Assembly (NCBI RefSeq): GCF_000832305.1
Contig: NZ_CP010537.1
Location: 2,294,001-2,358,000 of the forward strand
From: Cupriavidus basilensis
Lineage (GTDB): Bacteria > Pseudomonadota > Gammaproteobacteria > Burkholderiales > Burkholderiaceae
Length of the DNA stretch: 64,000 bases
Reading direction: 5' to 3'
Part shown: one piece after another, positions 42,835-51,060 of the stretch
How positions within the stretch are numbered: position 1 is the stretch's first letter
Layout of the letters: each line of letters begins with the position of its first letter
Program-made: the position numbers and the translations under genes
Notes under the pieces: generated by a model
Databases searched by the model: none
Told to the model about the DNA's origin: nothing
The model's input: the letters and a program-made list of their open reading frames with translations, nothing else

Positions 42835-44240
42835 GGCAGGGCGATCTCCGCGGCGCTCAGCGTTGGCGCTGGCGCGGATGCGGTAATGAGGAATTCGTCG
42901 AAGGCCAGCGAGCGACGGCCCGGCCTGGGCGTCCAGTCGGTGAAGCGCGTGACGAGAGGCGCCCACCAGCCGGCTGCGTGCTCCAGCACCACATGGTGAT
43001 CCATGGCATCGGACTCGGTCACGCCGCGCGCCGGATTGGCCTGCGCCCATCGCATCGCGGCGACGATGCTGGAGGCCACCTGCAGGCTGGTGGCGGAGTT
43101 GTGCGGCGCCAGCGCGCGTGCCCGGTGGATGTCGAGCTGCGAGCCGTGCCACACCGCGCCATGGCGCCCGCTCATCAGCAGCACGCCAAGCTCATCCACG
43201 CCATCGACGATCTCGTCCTTGAGGATGCGGTGGCTGGCAATGCGGCTGGCGTCGCGCTCGCCCAGCCACTGCATCGATGCCATCGTGGCGCGGGTGGGGC
43301 GGTAGGCGTAGTAGGCCGTGGGCCGGTAATGCGGCTCGCAGGGCGTGGCACAGCTGAAATACTCGGCAATCGAGATCGATTCGTTGTGCGTGATCAGGTA
43401 AGCATCGAACGGACCGTGCAGCGCGGACCAGGAGCGCACACGGGTGCGGTGCCCGGGCCGGTCCAGCACGATCGCCGCATCGCTGCCATAGCCATGGCGC
43501 CGGCCACCGGCAGGCAGCGCGGGCTCGTGGCTGCCCCAGCCCAGTTCGGCGTCCTGCAGGCATTCCGTGATGAAGCCGTCGGCCGACCAGGTATTGGCGA
43601 ATTCGCCGTGCGCCGGATAGCCCGGAGCGCACTGGCTGTCGTGCTCCGCCACCTGGATCACGCGCACGTCGAGCCGGCGCGCGAGCCTGGCCCAGCCAGC
43701 CTGGTCCTGCGGTGGGGTGTCTGGCGCGCCGGCGTGCCGCGCGAGTTTCAGCAAGGCGGCCTTGGCCAGTAGCGAGACCAGCCCGGGATTGGCGCCATGG
43801 GCAACCAACGCGGTGGACATCCGCTCGCGGCCGCGGGCAAATGCCAGCATCTCGCTGCGCAGGGCGTAGTTGCTCAGATGGGATGAAGGTGCGCCGTCCT
43901 CGTAATCCCATGGCTCGATGCCGCTATCCAGGTAGAGCGCATGGTGTGCCTGCGCCAGCGCGATCAGGTCGCGGCTGCACACGGCAGGCGCCAGGTTGAG
44001 CAGGCAGGTTTGCGCCCCCAGCAGCGGACTCAGCACCCGCGCAAAGTTGTCCGGCGCCACCGTGGCATGCAGCTGCGTGGCGCGGTATTGCCGGGCCAGC
44101 GCCAGGCGGTGGGCGTCCATGGCCCGGTCGACAACCGTAACCGCCGCTTCCGGGTGAGCCTGCGCCAGCAAGGGCAGGATGGCCTGGCCGATGCAACCAA
44201 AACCGACAATGACGATATGCTCGATGCGCTTGCTAGACAT
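42831..44240 (-). CDS. homospermidine synthase-like protein (saccharopine dehydrogenase fold)
   Basis: 469 residues from ATG 44240 (an upstream in-frame start at 44288 has no better signal). Rossmann loop I-V-I-V-G-F-G-C-I-G-Q-A-I, then N-L-A-P-A-V-C-S, a Y-L-D-S-G-I-E-P-W-D-Y segment, V-A-H-G-A-N-P-G-L-V-S and the conserved H-N-E-S-I-S-I-A-E-Y-F. These are the blocks of bacterial homospermidine synthase, which makes homospermidine from two putrescines using NAD+. First gene of the cluster, coupled to the ATP-grasp ligase. Confidence 0.88.
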   Translation of the reverse strand: MSSKRIEHIVIVGFGCIGQAILPLLAQAHPEAAVTVVDRAMDAHRLALARQYRATQLHATVAPDNFARVLSPLLGAQTCLLNLAPAVCSRDLIALAQAHHALYLDSGIEPWDYEDGAPSSHLSNYALRSEMLAFARGRERMSTALVAHGANPGLVSLLAKAALLKLARHAGAPDTPPQDQAGWARLARRLDVRVIQVAEHDSQCAPGYPAHGEFANTWSADGFITECLQDAELGWGSHEPALPAGGRRHGYGSDAAIVLDRPGHRTRVRSWSALHGPFDAYLITHNESISIAEYFSCATPCEPHYRPTAYYAYRPTRATMASMQWLGERDASRIASHRILKDEIVDGVDELGVLLMSGRHGAVWHGSQLDIHRARALAPHNSATSLQVASSIVAAMRWAQANPARGVTESDAMDHHVVLEHAAGWWAPLVTRFTDWTPRPGRRSLAFDEFLITASAPAPTLSAAEIALP

Positions 44241-44319
44241 GATGACAACGTGCCGGGCCAACACGCGGGCCGGACCGGCAAAAATCAAGGAAAAATGACG
44301 ACGGAGGCGATGGACCCGC

Positions 44320-45282
44320 TCAGGGCACCCACCAGTACCGCGTGATGTGAAAGAAGATCGGCGCGGCGAAGACCACCGAATCCAGCCGGTCCAGCATGCC
44401 GCCGTGGCCCTGGATCATCTGGCCCCAATCCTTGATGTTGCGGTCGCGCTTGATCGCCGACATCACCAGCCCGCCCAGGAAGCCCATCAAGGCGATCACC
44501 AGCGCGATCAGCCCTGCCTTCCAGGGCGAGCCGTACGGCGTGATCCACCAAAGCGAGGCGCCCAGCGCGGTGGCGCTGCCCACGCCGCCGACAAAGCCTT
44601 CCACGGTCTTGGACGGCGACAGCAGCGGCGCGATCTTGGTCTTGCCTAGCAGCTTGCCCCACACGTACTGCAGCACGTCGCTGCCCTGCACCACGATCAC
44701 CAGGAATGCGATCAGCAGCAGGTTGCGATCCTCGAAGCCCGGAATCGGCAAGGTCAGCAACGCCGGCACATGCGACACGCAGAACACGCAGATCATCACC
44801 GCCCACTGCACCCCCGCGCAACGCTCGAGAAAGCGCGTGGTCTGCGCGGACAGCGCAGAAAGTATGGGCAGGATCAGGAAAGCGTAGACCGGGATCAAGA
44901 TGGAAAACAGCCCATACCAGCCGGTGTACACCAGCACGTATTGCAACGGCAGGAAGACGAAGAAGGCGGCGACGATGGCGCGATGGTCCCCCCGCCGCGT
45001 GGTGGTGATGGTGATGAACTCGCGCAAGGCGAAGAACGACAGCAGGTAGAACAACACGATGATGGCGGTGCGCCCCATCGCGAACGCTACCCCCAGCACG
45101 CCGATCATCCACCACCATGCCGATACGCGCGCGGCAAGGTTGTCGATGACCGCGTGCGGGCCACCCCGGGCCACGCGCCAGCGCAGCAGCGCGGTCACCG
45201 TGGAAGCCAGCACGAGTACGCCCAGCACGCCGCCAAACAGCAGCCAGGTCTCATGCATCATGGTCAGGTGAGGAAAGGTCAT
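44320..45282 (-). CDS. ynbB: CdsA-family phosphatidate cytidylyltransferase (YnbB-like)
   Basis: 320 residues with about eight membrane helices. The C-terminus carries S-P-S-K-T-V-E-G-F-V-G-G, then K-R-D-R-N-I-K-D-W-G-Q-M-I-Q-G-H-G-G-M-L-D-R-L-D-S, the CDP-diglyceride synthetase signature. It makes CDP-diacylglycerol (or a related CDP-lipid) from phosphatidate and CTP. It ends the minus-strand operon 50268-44320 and lies 6 bases after the PlsC-like gene, so acyl transfer to lysophosphatidate and activation are encoded side by side. Confidence 0.9.
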   Translation of the reverse strand: MTFPHLTMMHETWLLFGGVLGVLVLASTVTALLRWRVARGGPHAVIDNLAARVSAWWWMIGVLGVAFAMGRTAIIVLFYLLSFFALREFITITTTRRGDHRAIVAAFFVFLPLQYVLVYTGWYGLFSILIPVYAFLILPILSALSAQTTRFLERCAGVQWAVMICVFCVSHVPALLTLPIPGFEDRNLLLIAFLVIVVQGSDVLQYVWGKLLGKTKIAPLLSPSKTVEGFVGGVGSATALGASLWWITPYGSPWKAGLIALVIALMGFLGGLVMSAIKRDRNIKDWGQMIQGHGGMLDRLDSVVFAAPIFFHITRYWWVP

Positions 45283-45288
45283 GGGTTC

Positions 45289-45918
45289 TTAGTCCAGCGC
45301 GGGCGCCAGCGTCAGCAGGCCGTCCCGGCAGCGCGCCAGGAAGTCATCCTTGGCTTCTTCCGCGCCCAGGGTCAGCGGCTTGCCGAACGTCACGGTGCAC
45401 AGCAGCGGCACCGGCACGATCTCGCCCTTGGGCATCACGCGGTTGAGGTTGTCGATCCACACGGGCACGAACTCGATCCCTGTGCAAACCTTCGCCAGGT
45501 GGTAGATGCCGCTCTTGAAGGGCAGGAGCCGCTCGTCGGTGGTATTGCGCGTGCCCTCGGGAAACAGGATCAGCGAATCGCCTTTGCGCACCGCCTGCTG
45601 CATCAGGGCCACGGGATCGCTGCCCGGCTCGCTGCGGGTGCGATCGATCAGCAGCGCGTTGAATACATCCTTGCCGATAAAGCGGCGCAACGCCGACTTG
45701 TTCCAGTAATCCGCGCCGGCCACGGGCCGCGTGAGCGAGCGCAGCTCCGGCGGCAGGCAGCCCCAGATCAGCACGAAGTCGCCATGACTGCTGTGGTTGG
45801 CAAAATAGATACGCTGCGCTGCGGCGGGCAGGCAGCCGTTCCAGCGCGCCTGCATGCCGGTCAGCAAGCGTGCGAACAGGATGATGGCGCGCGCCACCAG
45901 TCTGGAAATCCACATCAT
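45289..45918 (-). CDS. PlsC-like 1-acylglycerol-3-phosphate acyltransferase
   Basis: 209 residues with an N-terminal hydrophobic segment. Block I N-H-S-S-H-G-D-F gives the HX4D catalytic pair; block III F-P-E-G-T-R-N-T binds the glycerol phosphate; block IV V-P-V-W-I-D is also present. Makes phosphatidate for the following CdsA-like enzyme. E. coli ynbABCD, as I recall, has no PlsC gene in the cluster, so this is an extension of the operon. Confidence 0.88.
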   Translation of the reverse strand: MMWISRLVARAIILFARLLTGMQARWNGCLPAAAQRIYFANHSSHGDFVLIWGCLPPELRSLTRPVAGADYWNKSALRRFIGKDVFNALLIDRTRSEPGSDPVALMQQAVRKGDSLILFPEGTRNTTDERLLPFKSGIYHLAKVCTGIEFVPVWIDNLNRVMPKGEIVPVPLLCTVTFGKPLTLGAEEAKDDFLARCRDGLLTLAPALD

Positions 45919-45921
45919 GTG

Positions 45922-46392
45922 TTATCTCAGCAGCAGTAGCAGCAAGGCCACCAGCAATTGCAGGGCGGCGAGTCCCGCGGCCCAGTGGAGAAAGCGCAAA
46001 GCGCCGCGAACGCGCTGCACCAGGGAACGCCCGCCGGCCTCGGGACCCGCCCATCCGAGCAGCATCAGCGCCTGGTCCAGCGAGGCCAGGGTCGAGACTG
46101 GATCGGCGATACGCAAGGCCTCGGCAAGCGCCGCAAACAAGCGGCGGTCGATCGTCACGCGGATCAGCAGCCACAGCTGGACCGCGCCGAGCAGCGCCGC
46201 CACGATGCCAAGCACCAGATAGACCTGCCCCGCCGGCGACAAGGTACCGGCCAGCAGCAGGTTGATGAGTGCCAGCACCAACCCGGCCCAGAGCACGCGG
46301 CCCGCGCCATCGAGGCCACCCACCGCGGCCTGCGCCATCCAGTGCCCGGCAGCGGCATCCAGGCGATGGTCGTCATGCATCGGAACGGACAT
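45922..46392 (-). CDS. small membrane protein of the ynb-type operon
   Basis: 156 residues from the ATG at 46392, with GGGGGAG eight bases upstream. It overlaps the end of the phosphatase gene by 20 bases. Three or four hydrophobic stretches: two between about residues 25 and 75, and a strong Leu-rich C-terminal helix (L-L-V-A-L-L-L-L-L-L). No recognised domain. Its position inside a lipid-biosynthesis operon suggests a membrane partner, but nothing in the sequence shows a reaction. Confidence 0.72.
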   Translation of the reverse strand: MSVPMHDDHRLDAAAGHWMAQAAVGGLDGAGRVLWAGLVLALINLLLAGTLSPAGQVYLVLGIVAALLGAVQLWLLIRVTIDRRLFAALAEALRIADPVSTLASLDQALMLLGWAGPEAGGRSLVQRVRGALRFLHWAAGLAALQLLVALLLLLLR

Positions 46393-47806
46393 GGCCTGCT
46401 CCCCCGGAAGACTGCGTGGCCGCCTGCCGGCGGCGGATGAATTGCGACAGCGCCGCCACGCTATCCGGGCCCAGCACCACGGCCGGACGCCCCTTGCGCA
46501 GCAGGGCCAGCGCCTGCCCGGCATCGCGCGCGCCGGCGTGGCCGGCGAGCCAGGCGGCGGCCACCAGCGCGCTGCGCGAATAACCAAGCGCACAGCATAC
46601 AAGCACCTTGCGGCCATCGCGATGCCAGGCTTCAAGCACGGCCACCGCTTCGTCCAGCTGCGCTGGCGCGGGCACGGTCAGGTCCAGCACCGGCACGCAG
46701 CGGTACCAGGCGGCATCCGCCAGCCGCGGCAGCTCGGCGGTCAGGTCGAGCACGGCATCGGCCCCGAGGCGGCGCAGTTCGGCACCGCCGGGAAAGCGGC
46801 CGACCCAGAGGCCGGGCACGATCTGGCTGGCGCCGGGCTGGCGGCGCGTCCACCAGCGTGAGTTGGCCAGCGCGCCCAGCAGGTAGGGCGCCAGCACCCA
46901 GCGCGCGGCCGTCGGCATGGTGCCGTCATGGCGCTTCTGGAACATGGCCGGAACGCCCTGCCGGTAGATCGCCGAGACGCAAGCCAGCGACAGGGCCAGC
47001 CAGCCCAGCAGCAAGGTGGCCAGGGCCGAGGCCGGCAACAATGCCAGCGCTACCGCCCCGGCGGCCAGTGCGCCCATGGCGTAGCGCCCGGCCAGTTGCC
47101 GCGTGCGCATGCGGGTGGCGGGCTCTGCATTGCCCTGCCCCATCCCGAAGGGAAACTGGAAAACGCAGAACCAGCCCACCAGCCAGCCGGTGGGCACGTC
47201 GATGACATGGTGCTGGTAAGTGGTCAGCACCGACACGCCGATCAGCGCGAACCAGCCGTGCAGCAGCCAGCGCCAGGCGCCGCGCGCATGCATGGCATAG
47301 GCCACCCACAGGATCACCAGCAGGCTGATGTGCAATGACGGCGCCTGGTTGAACGGCTTGTCGAAGCCGCCCAGCAGCGTGAAGAGGTGGCCGGGCACGC
47401 CGTCGGCCTGCGGGCGATCAAAGGCGAAACGCAGCGGAAAGGCAATGAAGCAGGCAACCGAGATCAGTTGCGCCGCCAGCAAGCGCTTGGCATGAACGAG
47501 CAGATCGGCGCGCGTGCGCCAAATGAAAAAGGACAGGCCGTAGAGCAGGTCGATCGACCAGTACGGCACGATGCTCCAGGGCACAAAGGGAATGTGCCGC
47601 TCCCACTCAAAGTAGAAAAACGGAACCTCGGCACGCTGGCTCGCCAGCCAGTTGGCCAGCCCATAGGACGAGAAAAACAAGGCGCCCATGCCGGCCAGCA
47701 GGACCAGGGCAAGGCCCCAGGGGCGAGCCTCGGCAGCGTCCGGCTCCCCTGCGGCCATGTCCGCGGCCTCGTCTTCGGCCCCATCTCCGGCCGGCTGGCG
47801 CAGCAT
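46373..47806 (-). CDS. ynbD: PAP2 phosphatase fused to dual-specificity phosphatase (YnbD-like)
   Basis: 477 residues. The ATG at 47806 overlaps the upstream stop (TGATG), preferred over an upstream in-frame ATG at 47848. N-terminal membrane half with PAP2-type motifs F-N-Q-A-P-S-L-H-I-S and Y-Q-H-H-V-I-D-V-P-T-G-W. The C-terminal soluble half has V-L-V-C-C405-A-L-G-Y-S-R411-S-A, the CX5R loop of dual-specificity/PTP phosphatases. Both can remove phosphate from lipid head groups, suggesting processing of a phosphatidyl-X-phosphate made by the YnbA-like enzyme. Confidence 0.9.
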   Translation of the reverse strand: MLRQPAGDGAEDEAADMAAGEPDAAEARPWGLALVLLAGMGALFFSSYGLANWLASQRAEVPFFYFEWERHIPFVPWSIVPYWSIDLLYGLSFFIWRTRADLLVHAKRLLAAQLISVACFIAFPLRFAFDRPQADGVPGHLFTLLGGFDKPFNQAPSLHISLLVILWVAYAMHARGAWRWLLHGWFALIGVSVLTTYQHHVIDVPTGWLVGWFCVFQFPFGMGQGNAEPATRMRTRQLAGRYAMGALAAGAVALALLPASALATLLLGWLALSLACVSAIYRQGVPAMFQKRHDGTMPTAARWVLAPYLLGALANSRWWTRRQPGASQIVPGLWVGRFPGGAELRRLGADAVLDLTAELPRLADAAWYRCVPVLDLTVPAPAQLDEAVAVLEAWHRDGRKVLVCCALGYSRSALVAAAWLAGHAGARDAGQALALLRKGRPAVVLGPDSVAALSQFIRRRQAATQSSGGAGHVRSDA

Positions 47807-49596
47807 CACGCGACCCTGCGCGCCAGGCTGACCGTGAAGATGCCCCACGGGTCGATGCGCTGCGCGATCTTCTCGAAGCCGGCTTGCCGGACCAGTTCAT
47901 CCATCTCAGCCTGCGAGCGGCGCCGCATCACCCAGGCCGAGCCTGCGCGATGGCTGGTGAGCGCACGCGCGATGAACTCGAGCTGCGGGTGCCAGGGCTG
48001 CCCGGTATAGACCAGGTAGCCGCCCGGCGCCACCGCCCGCGACAAGCCGCCAAGCGAACGAGACACCATGCCGTTGTCGCCGAACAGCTCATACAGGCCC
48101 GAGACGATAGCCAGCGTGGGGGCCGGATCGAGCGCGGCGAGATCATCGCCGTCAAAGGCGTCGCCCTTCTCGAAGCGGGCAATGTCGGACAGGCCCTTGC
48201 TGCGGATCAGCGCGCGGCCCTGTTGCACGTTGATATCGCTGTAGTCGCGCAGCAGGATGCTCTGCACCTGTTGCGCGGCCGCTCCGTTGATGCCCTTGGC
48301 CGCCAGCGCCTCCAGCACGTAGCGGCCATGGCCCGCGGCGATATCGACGATGCGCACCGGCACGCCGGCGGCGCGCAGGCTGCCGATGGCAACGCCAAGC
48401 AGCTCTTCGATGTTCACCTTGCGCTGGCGGATGCCCCGCCAGCCGATCGCGTCCAGGTAGTTGCGGTCGACCATCGGGCCGACGCCAAACCGCCCCTGCG
48501 CCTTGTTGCAGTAGACGTAGTCGAGCGTGGAGCCAGAATCGAAACCGGTCTTGTGCCCGAGCCGCACCCCGTCGGACAGCAGGCCGCCGAACTTCAGGCC
48601 GGCACGCGTGAGGCCCCAGTAAATGCCTGCCGGGCTGGCCGGGGACAGCGGCTGCGCCAGCCGGTCGGACTCATCCTTGAAGGCGCCGCCGCGATCGGCG
48701 TTCAGCAAGGAGACCGGCGCCGATGGCGTGTCGAACTCGCGCACGATAAAGCGCCGCGCCGCCGCCACGGCCTGCGCGCGGTCGCGCTCGCCCAAGGTAT
48801 CGTGGTAGAAGCCGTCCAGCACGATGCGCTCCTTGACGCTGGCCCCCAGCCGCTCATAGAACGCATCCTGCGGGCCGCGATGCACCACCCAGTCCGCGCC
48901 GGAGATCAGCAACTGCGTGGGCACGGTGATGGCGGCCGCATCGGCCACGATGCGGTCAGCCGTCTCGTAGAGATCCAGCAGGATATTGACGGCAATCGGG
49001 CGCGTGATCAGCGGATCCTGCTGGTAACTGGCGATACGCTCGGGATCGTGCGTGAGGAACCTGGCCTTGACGTAGCTGTTGACGAAGAACTTGCCCCGCA
49101 GCTTGTGCATGAGCTTGAGGCCCGGCCGCGCCAGCGGCACGTAGAGCTTGACCTTGAACGCCGGCGAAGCCAGCACAAGGGCGCGGATCCGCGGCGCGTA
49201 GTCGTGCACCCACGTTGACGCCAGAACAGCACCAACGCTCTGCGCGACCACGGCAATGCGCTCTACCGGGATGCCGTGCTCGGTGGCGATGTGGTCGATG
49301 AACGTCTGGATATCGCGCACCGACGTGGCCAGGCTGGGGCTATAGCCGCGCTCGCCCGGCGAACGGCCATGGCCGCGCGCGTCCCAGGCGAAGAAGGCGT
49401 GGCCGGGCAAGCCCAGTTCGTCCACCAGGTGGGCGATGCGGCCCGAATGCTCGTGCCCGCGGTGAAACAGCACAACGGCGCCCTGCGGCGCCTGGCCTGT
49501 GGCTGGCGCCACAGGCCAGTGGCGATAGAACAGCCGCTGGCCATCGTGGGTTTCGAATTGTGACTCAACAGCGGTACGGCCGGCTTGACTATCCAC
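47806..49596 (-). CDS. ynbC: alpha/beta hydrolase - methyltransferase fusion (YnbC-like)
   Basis: 596 residues. N-terminal half: monoacylglycerol-lipase-like hydrolase with H-R-G-H-E-H-S, D-A-R-G-H-G-R-S and nucleophile A-Q-S120-V-G (Q replaces the usual H or Y before Ser); a D-W-V-V-H strand and F-Y-H-D-T-L supply candidate Asp/His. C-terminal half from about residue 360: class I SAM methyltransferase with V-R-I-V-D-I-A-A-G-H-G-R-Y near residue 415. It could remove an acyl chain and methylate a lipid head group. Fused as in E. coli YnbC; 6 bases after the CDP-alcohol transferase gene. Confidence 0.88.
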   Translation of the reverse strand: MDSQAGRTAVESQFETHDGQRLFYRHWPVAPATGQAPQGAVVLFHRGHEHSGRIAHLVDELGLPGHAFFAWDARGHGRSPGERGYSPSLATSVRDIQTFIDHIATEHGIPVERIAVVAQSVGAVLASTWVHDYAPRIRALVLASPAFKVKLYVPLARPGLKLMHKLRGKFFVNSYVKARFLTHDPERIASYQQDPLITRPIAVNILLDLYETADRIVADAAAITVPTQLLISGADWVVHRGPQDAFYERLGASVKERIVLDGFYHDTLGERDRAQAVAAARRFIVREFDTPSAPVSLLNADRGGAFKDESDRLAQPLSPASPAGIYWGLTRAGLKFGGLLSDGVRLGHKTGFDSGSTLDYVYCNKAQGRFGVGPMVDRNYLDAIGWRGIRQRKVNIEELLGVAIGSLRAAGVPVRIVDIAAGHGRYVLEALAAKGINGAAAQQVQSILLRDYSDINVQQGRALIRSKGLSDIARFEKGDAFDGDDLAALDPAPTLAIVSGLYELFGDNGMVSRSLGGLSRAVAPGGYLVYTGQPWHPQLEFIARALTSHRAGSAWVMRRRSQAEMDELVRQAGFEKIAQRIDPWGIFTVSLARRVA

Positions 49597-49602
49597 GTAG
49601 CA

Positions 49603-50268
49603 TCACTCCACGGGTTGGGAAGACGATTTGGTGTGCGGGGCTGCCTGGGCACGGGCCTGGCGTGCCTGCTCGCCCTCGGCCACGCCGCGGCGCACCCGGT
49701 TGGCGATGGTCAGCAACGACAGCAGCGACAACATCACCCACAGCCAGTGAGCGGCATGCGCCAGGCTCAGCCCGAGGCCGGCCCATAAGCCCAGCGCGCC
49801 CAGCACCAGGGCCCGGTCGCTCTTGCCCAGGGGGCCGTCGTAGCGGCGGCTGGCACCGGCCAGCGGCCCGATCAGGCCAGCGCACTCGACGATGACGGCC
49901 AGCAGCGCAAACACCATGATCTCGCCGGCACCAAACGGCGCAACAAGGGCGAACGGCAGGATCAGCGCAATATCGGAGACGATGTCCCCAAGTTCGTTGA
50001 GATACGCGCCCAGCACGCTTTGCTGCCCGTGCTCGCGGGCCAGCATGCCGTCGATGGCGTTGAGCGCCATGCGCGCGAACAGCCAGAGCGGCATCAGCAG
50101 GAAGACGCCCGGCAGCCAGGCCAGCGCGGCCACCAGCGCCCCCACCACCAGTGACCCGCCAGCCGCCGCCAGCGTGACCTGGTTAGCGGTGACGCCGCGC
50201 GCAGCGAGGCGCTTCACCAATGGCCGCAGAAGGGCCTGGAACTTCGGTTTGATCTGGTACAGCGTCAT
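49603..50268 (-). CDS. ynbA: CDP-alcohol phosphatidyltransferase (YnbA-like)
   Basis: 221 residues, five or six membrane helices. The family motif reads N70-x2-D73-G-x2-A-R78-x8-G87-x3-N91-x3-D95. Two of the four metal-binding Asp of the consensus are Asn here (N70, N91), so the active site is atypical. It would link an alcohol or sugar phosphate to a CDP-activated lipid, with the CdsA-like enzyme of the same operon making the donor. First gene of the operon; a direct repeat lies 26-49 bases upstream of the ATG. Confidence 0.87.
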   Translation of the reverse strand: MTLYQIKPKFQALLRPLVKRLAARGVTANQVTLAAAGGSLVVGALVAALAWLPGVFLLMPLWLFARMALNAIDGMLAREHGQQSVLGAYLNELGDIVSDIALILPFALVAPFGAGEIMVFALLAVIVECAGLIGPLAGASRRYDGPLGKSDRALVLGALGLWAGLGLSLAHAAHWLWVMLSLLSLLTIANRVRRGVAEGEQARQARAQAAPHTKSSSQPVE

Positions 50269-50293
50269 GTTTCACGACCTTTTCAGGCCTTAT

Positions 50294-50317
50294 GTCATTT
50301 TCGGTCGTCATTTTCGG
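50294..50317 (-). repeat. 11-base direct repeat upstream of the ynb-type operon
   Basis: GTCATTTTCGG at 50294-50304 and again at 50307-50317, a 13-base period; on the coding strand CCGAAAATGAC twice. Position just upstream of the start codon suggests a regulator site, perhaps for an OmpR-type protein, although those usually use an 11-base period. Confidence 0.5.
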
Positions 50318-50659
50318 CCATGGCATCCGCGCCCGCGGCCACCGGCCATGCCGGACCCGTTGTCCAGCCTCCCCGCAGCCGCCTTTGACGGCTGGATAGT
50401 GTGCTGCACGCCCGACAATCGGGCAAGCATAGCTTGATTGCGCGTTTTCGCCAATCATTAAGAATTTATGAGATTTTTGGCACATTTTCGACACAGTTTG
50501 GGCGTGCCTGGCCGAATTGCCCGCCAGGATTGGCGGGTAACGCCAGTTGGCAAAAGTTGGGGTGCTGCGGGAGGAAATTGCGCGAACTTCGAAGGCGTTG
50601 GAACTTGTGGAAATCACGCGGCAGCGGACCAGGAATGCCGCCGAGGCAACGTCCGCTGC

Positions 50660-50675
50660 ATGACAGCATTGTCAT
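50660..50675. promoter_or_regulatory. CusR/CopR-like box upstream of the DPF-repeat gene
   Basis: ATGACAGCATTGTCAT, with perfect inverted arms CATGACA/TGTCATG when extended by one base each side. It matches the CusR-type consensus ATGACAAnnTTGTCAT at all but one defined position. It lies 95 bases before the start of the secreted repeat protein. The rest of the 50269-50770 gap holds the ynb upstream repeat, a small GCCCGA/TCGGGC hairpin (50409-50423) and an AT-rich stretch, and no gene. Confidence 0.7.
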
Positions 50676-50770
50676 GTGCCGGTCATGTTGTCGTGGGTGC
50701 CTGTTTCTTAGACTGCCAGCACGGTCGATCGAAAGAGATCGCCCGCCCCTCGAATCCTCGGAGAAAAGCA

Positions 50771-51037
50771 ATGCGTACACTCAAGCAAGCCCTGCTCGCC
50801 ACTGCGCTGGCCGCCACCCTTGGCGGTGTCGCCAGCCTCGCCAGCGCCGCCCCGCGCGGCGTGGACCCGTATCTCGATGGCGCGGCCACCGGCCAGGCGC
50901 GGGACATCTACACCCAGGGCGCCAACAAGCTCGGCCCGCGCGACCCGTTCACCGACGGCGCACGCAGCGGCACGCGGGACCCGTTCACCGACGGCGCGCG
51001 CAACGGCACCCGCGACTCGTTCAGCGACGGCGCATAA
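50771..51037 (+). CDS. small secreted repeat protein with DPFTDGARSGTR units
   Basis: 88 residues; GGAG nine bases before the ATG. Signal peptide MRTLKQALLATALAATLGGV...ASA (about 1-26). The rest is nothing but repeats: VDPYLDGAATGQA, RDIYTQGANKLGP, RDPFTDGARSGT, RDPFTDGARNGT and a final RDSFSDGA. The D-P-F/Y-x-x-G-A core is shared with the protein at 16377. No Cys and few His, so it does not look like a classic metal chelator; Asp and carbonyl groups could bind hard cations. Preceded by a CusR-like box, suggesting metal or envelope-stress control. No known function. Confidence 0.85.
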   Translation: MRTLKQALLATALAATLGGVASLASAAPRGVDPYLDGAATGQARDIYTQGANKLGPRDPFTDGARSGTRDPFTDGARNGTRDSFSDGA

Positions 51038-51060
51038 GCATCGGCGCCGAGCCGCGCCGA

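Noticed and set aside
50294..50317. Pho box for phosphate control of the ynb-type operon
   Set aside because: The TGTCAT-like half sites have a 13-base rather than 11-base period and the second half is CGTCAT; too far from consensus to call.
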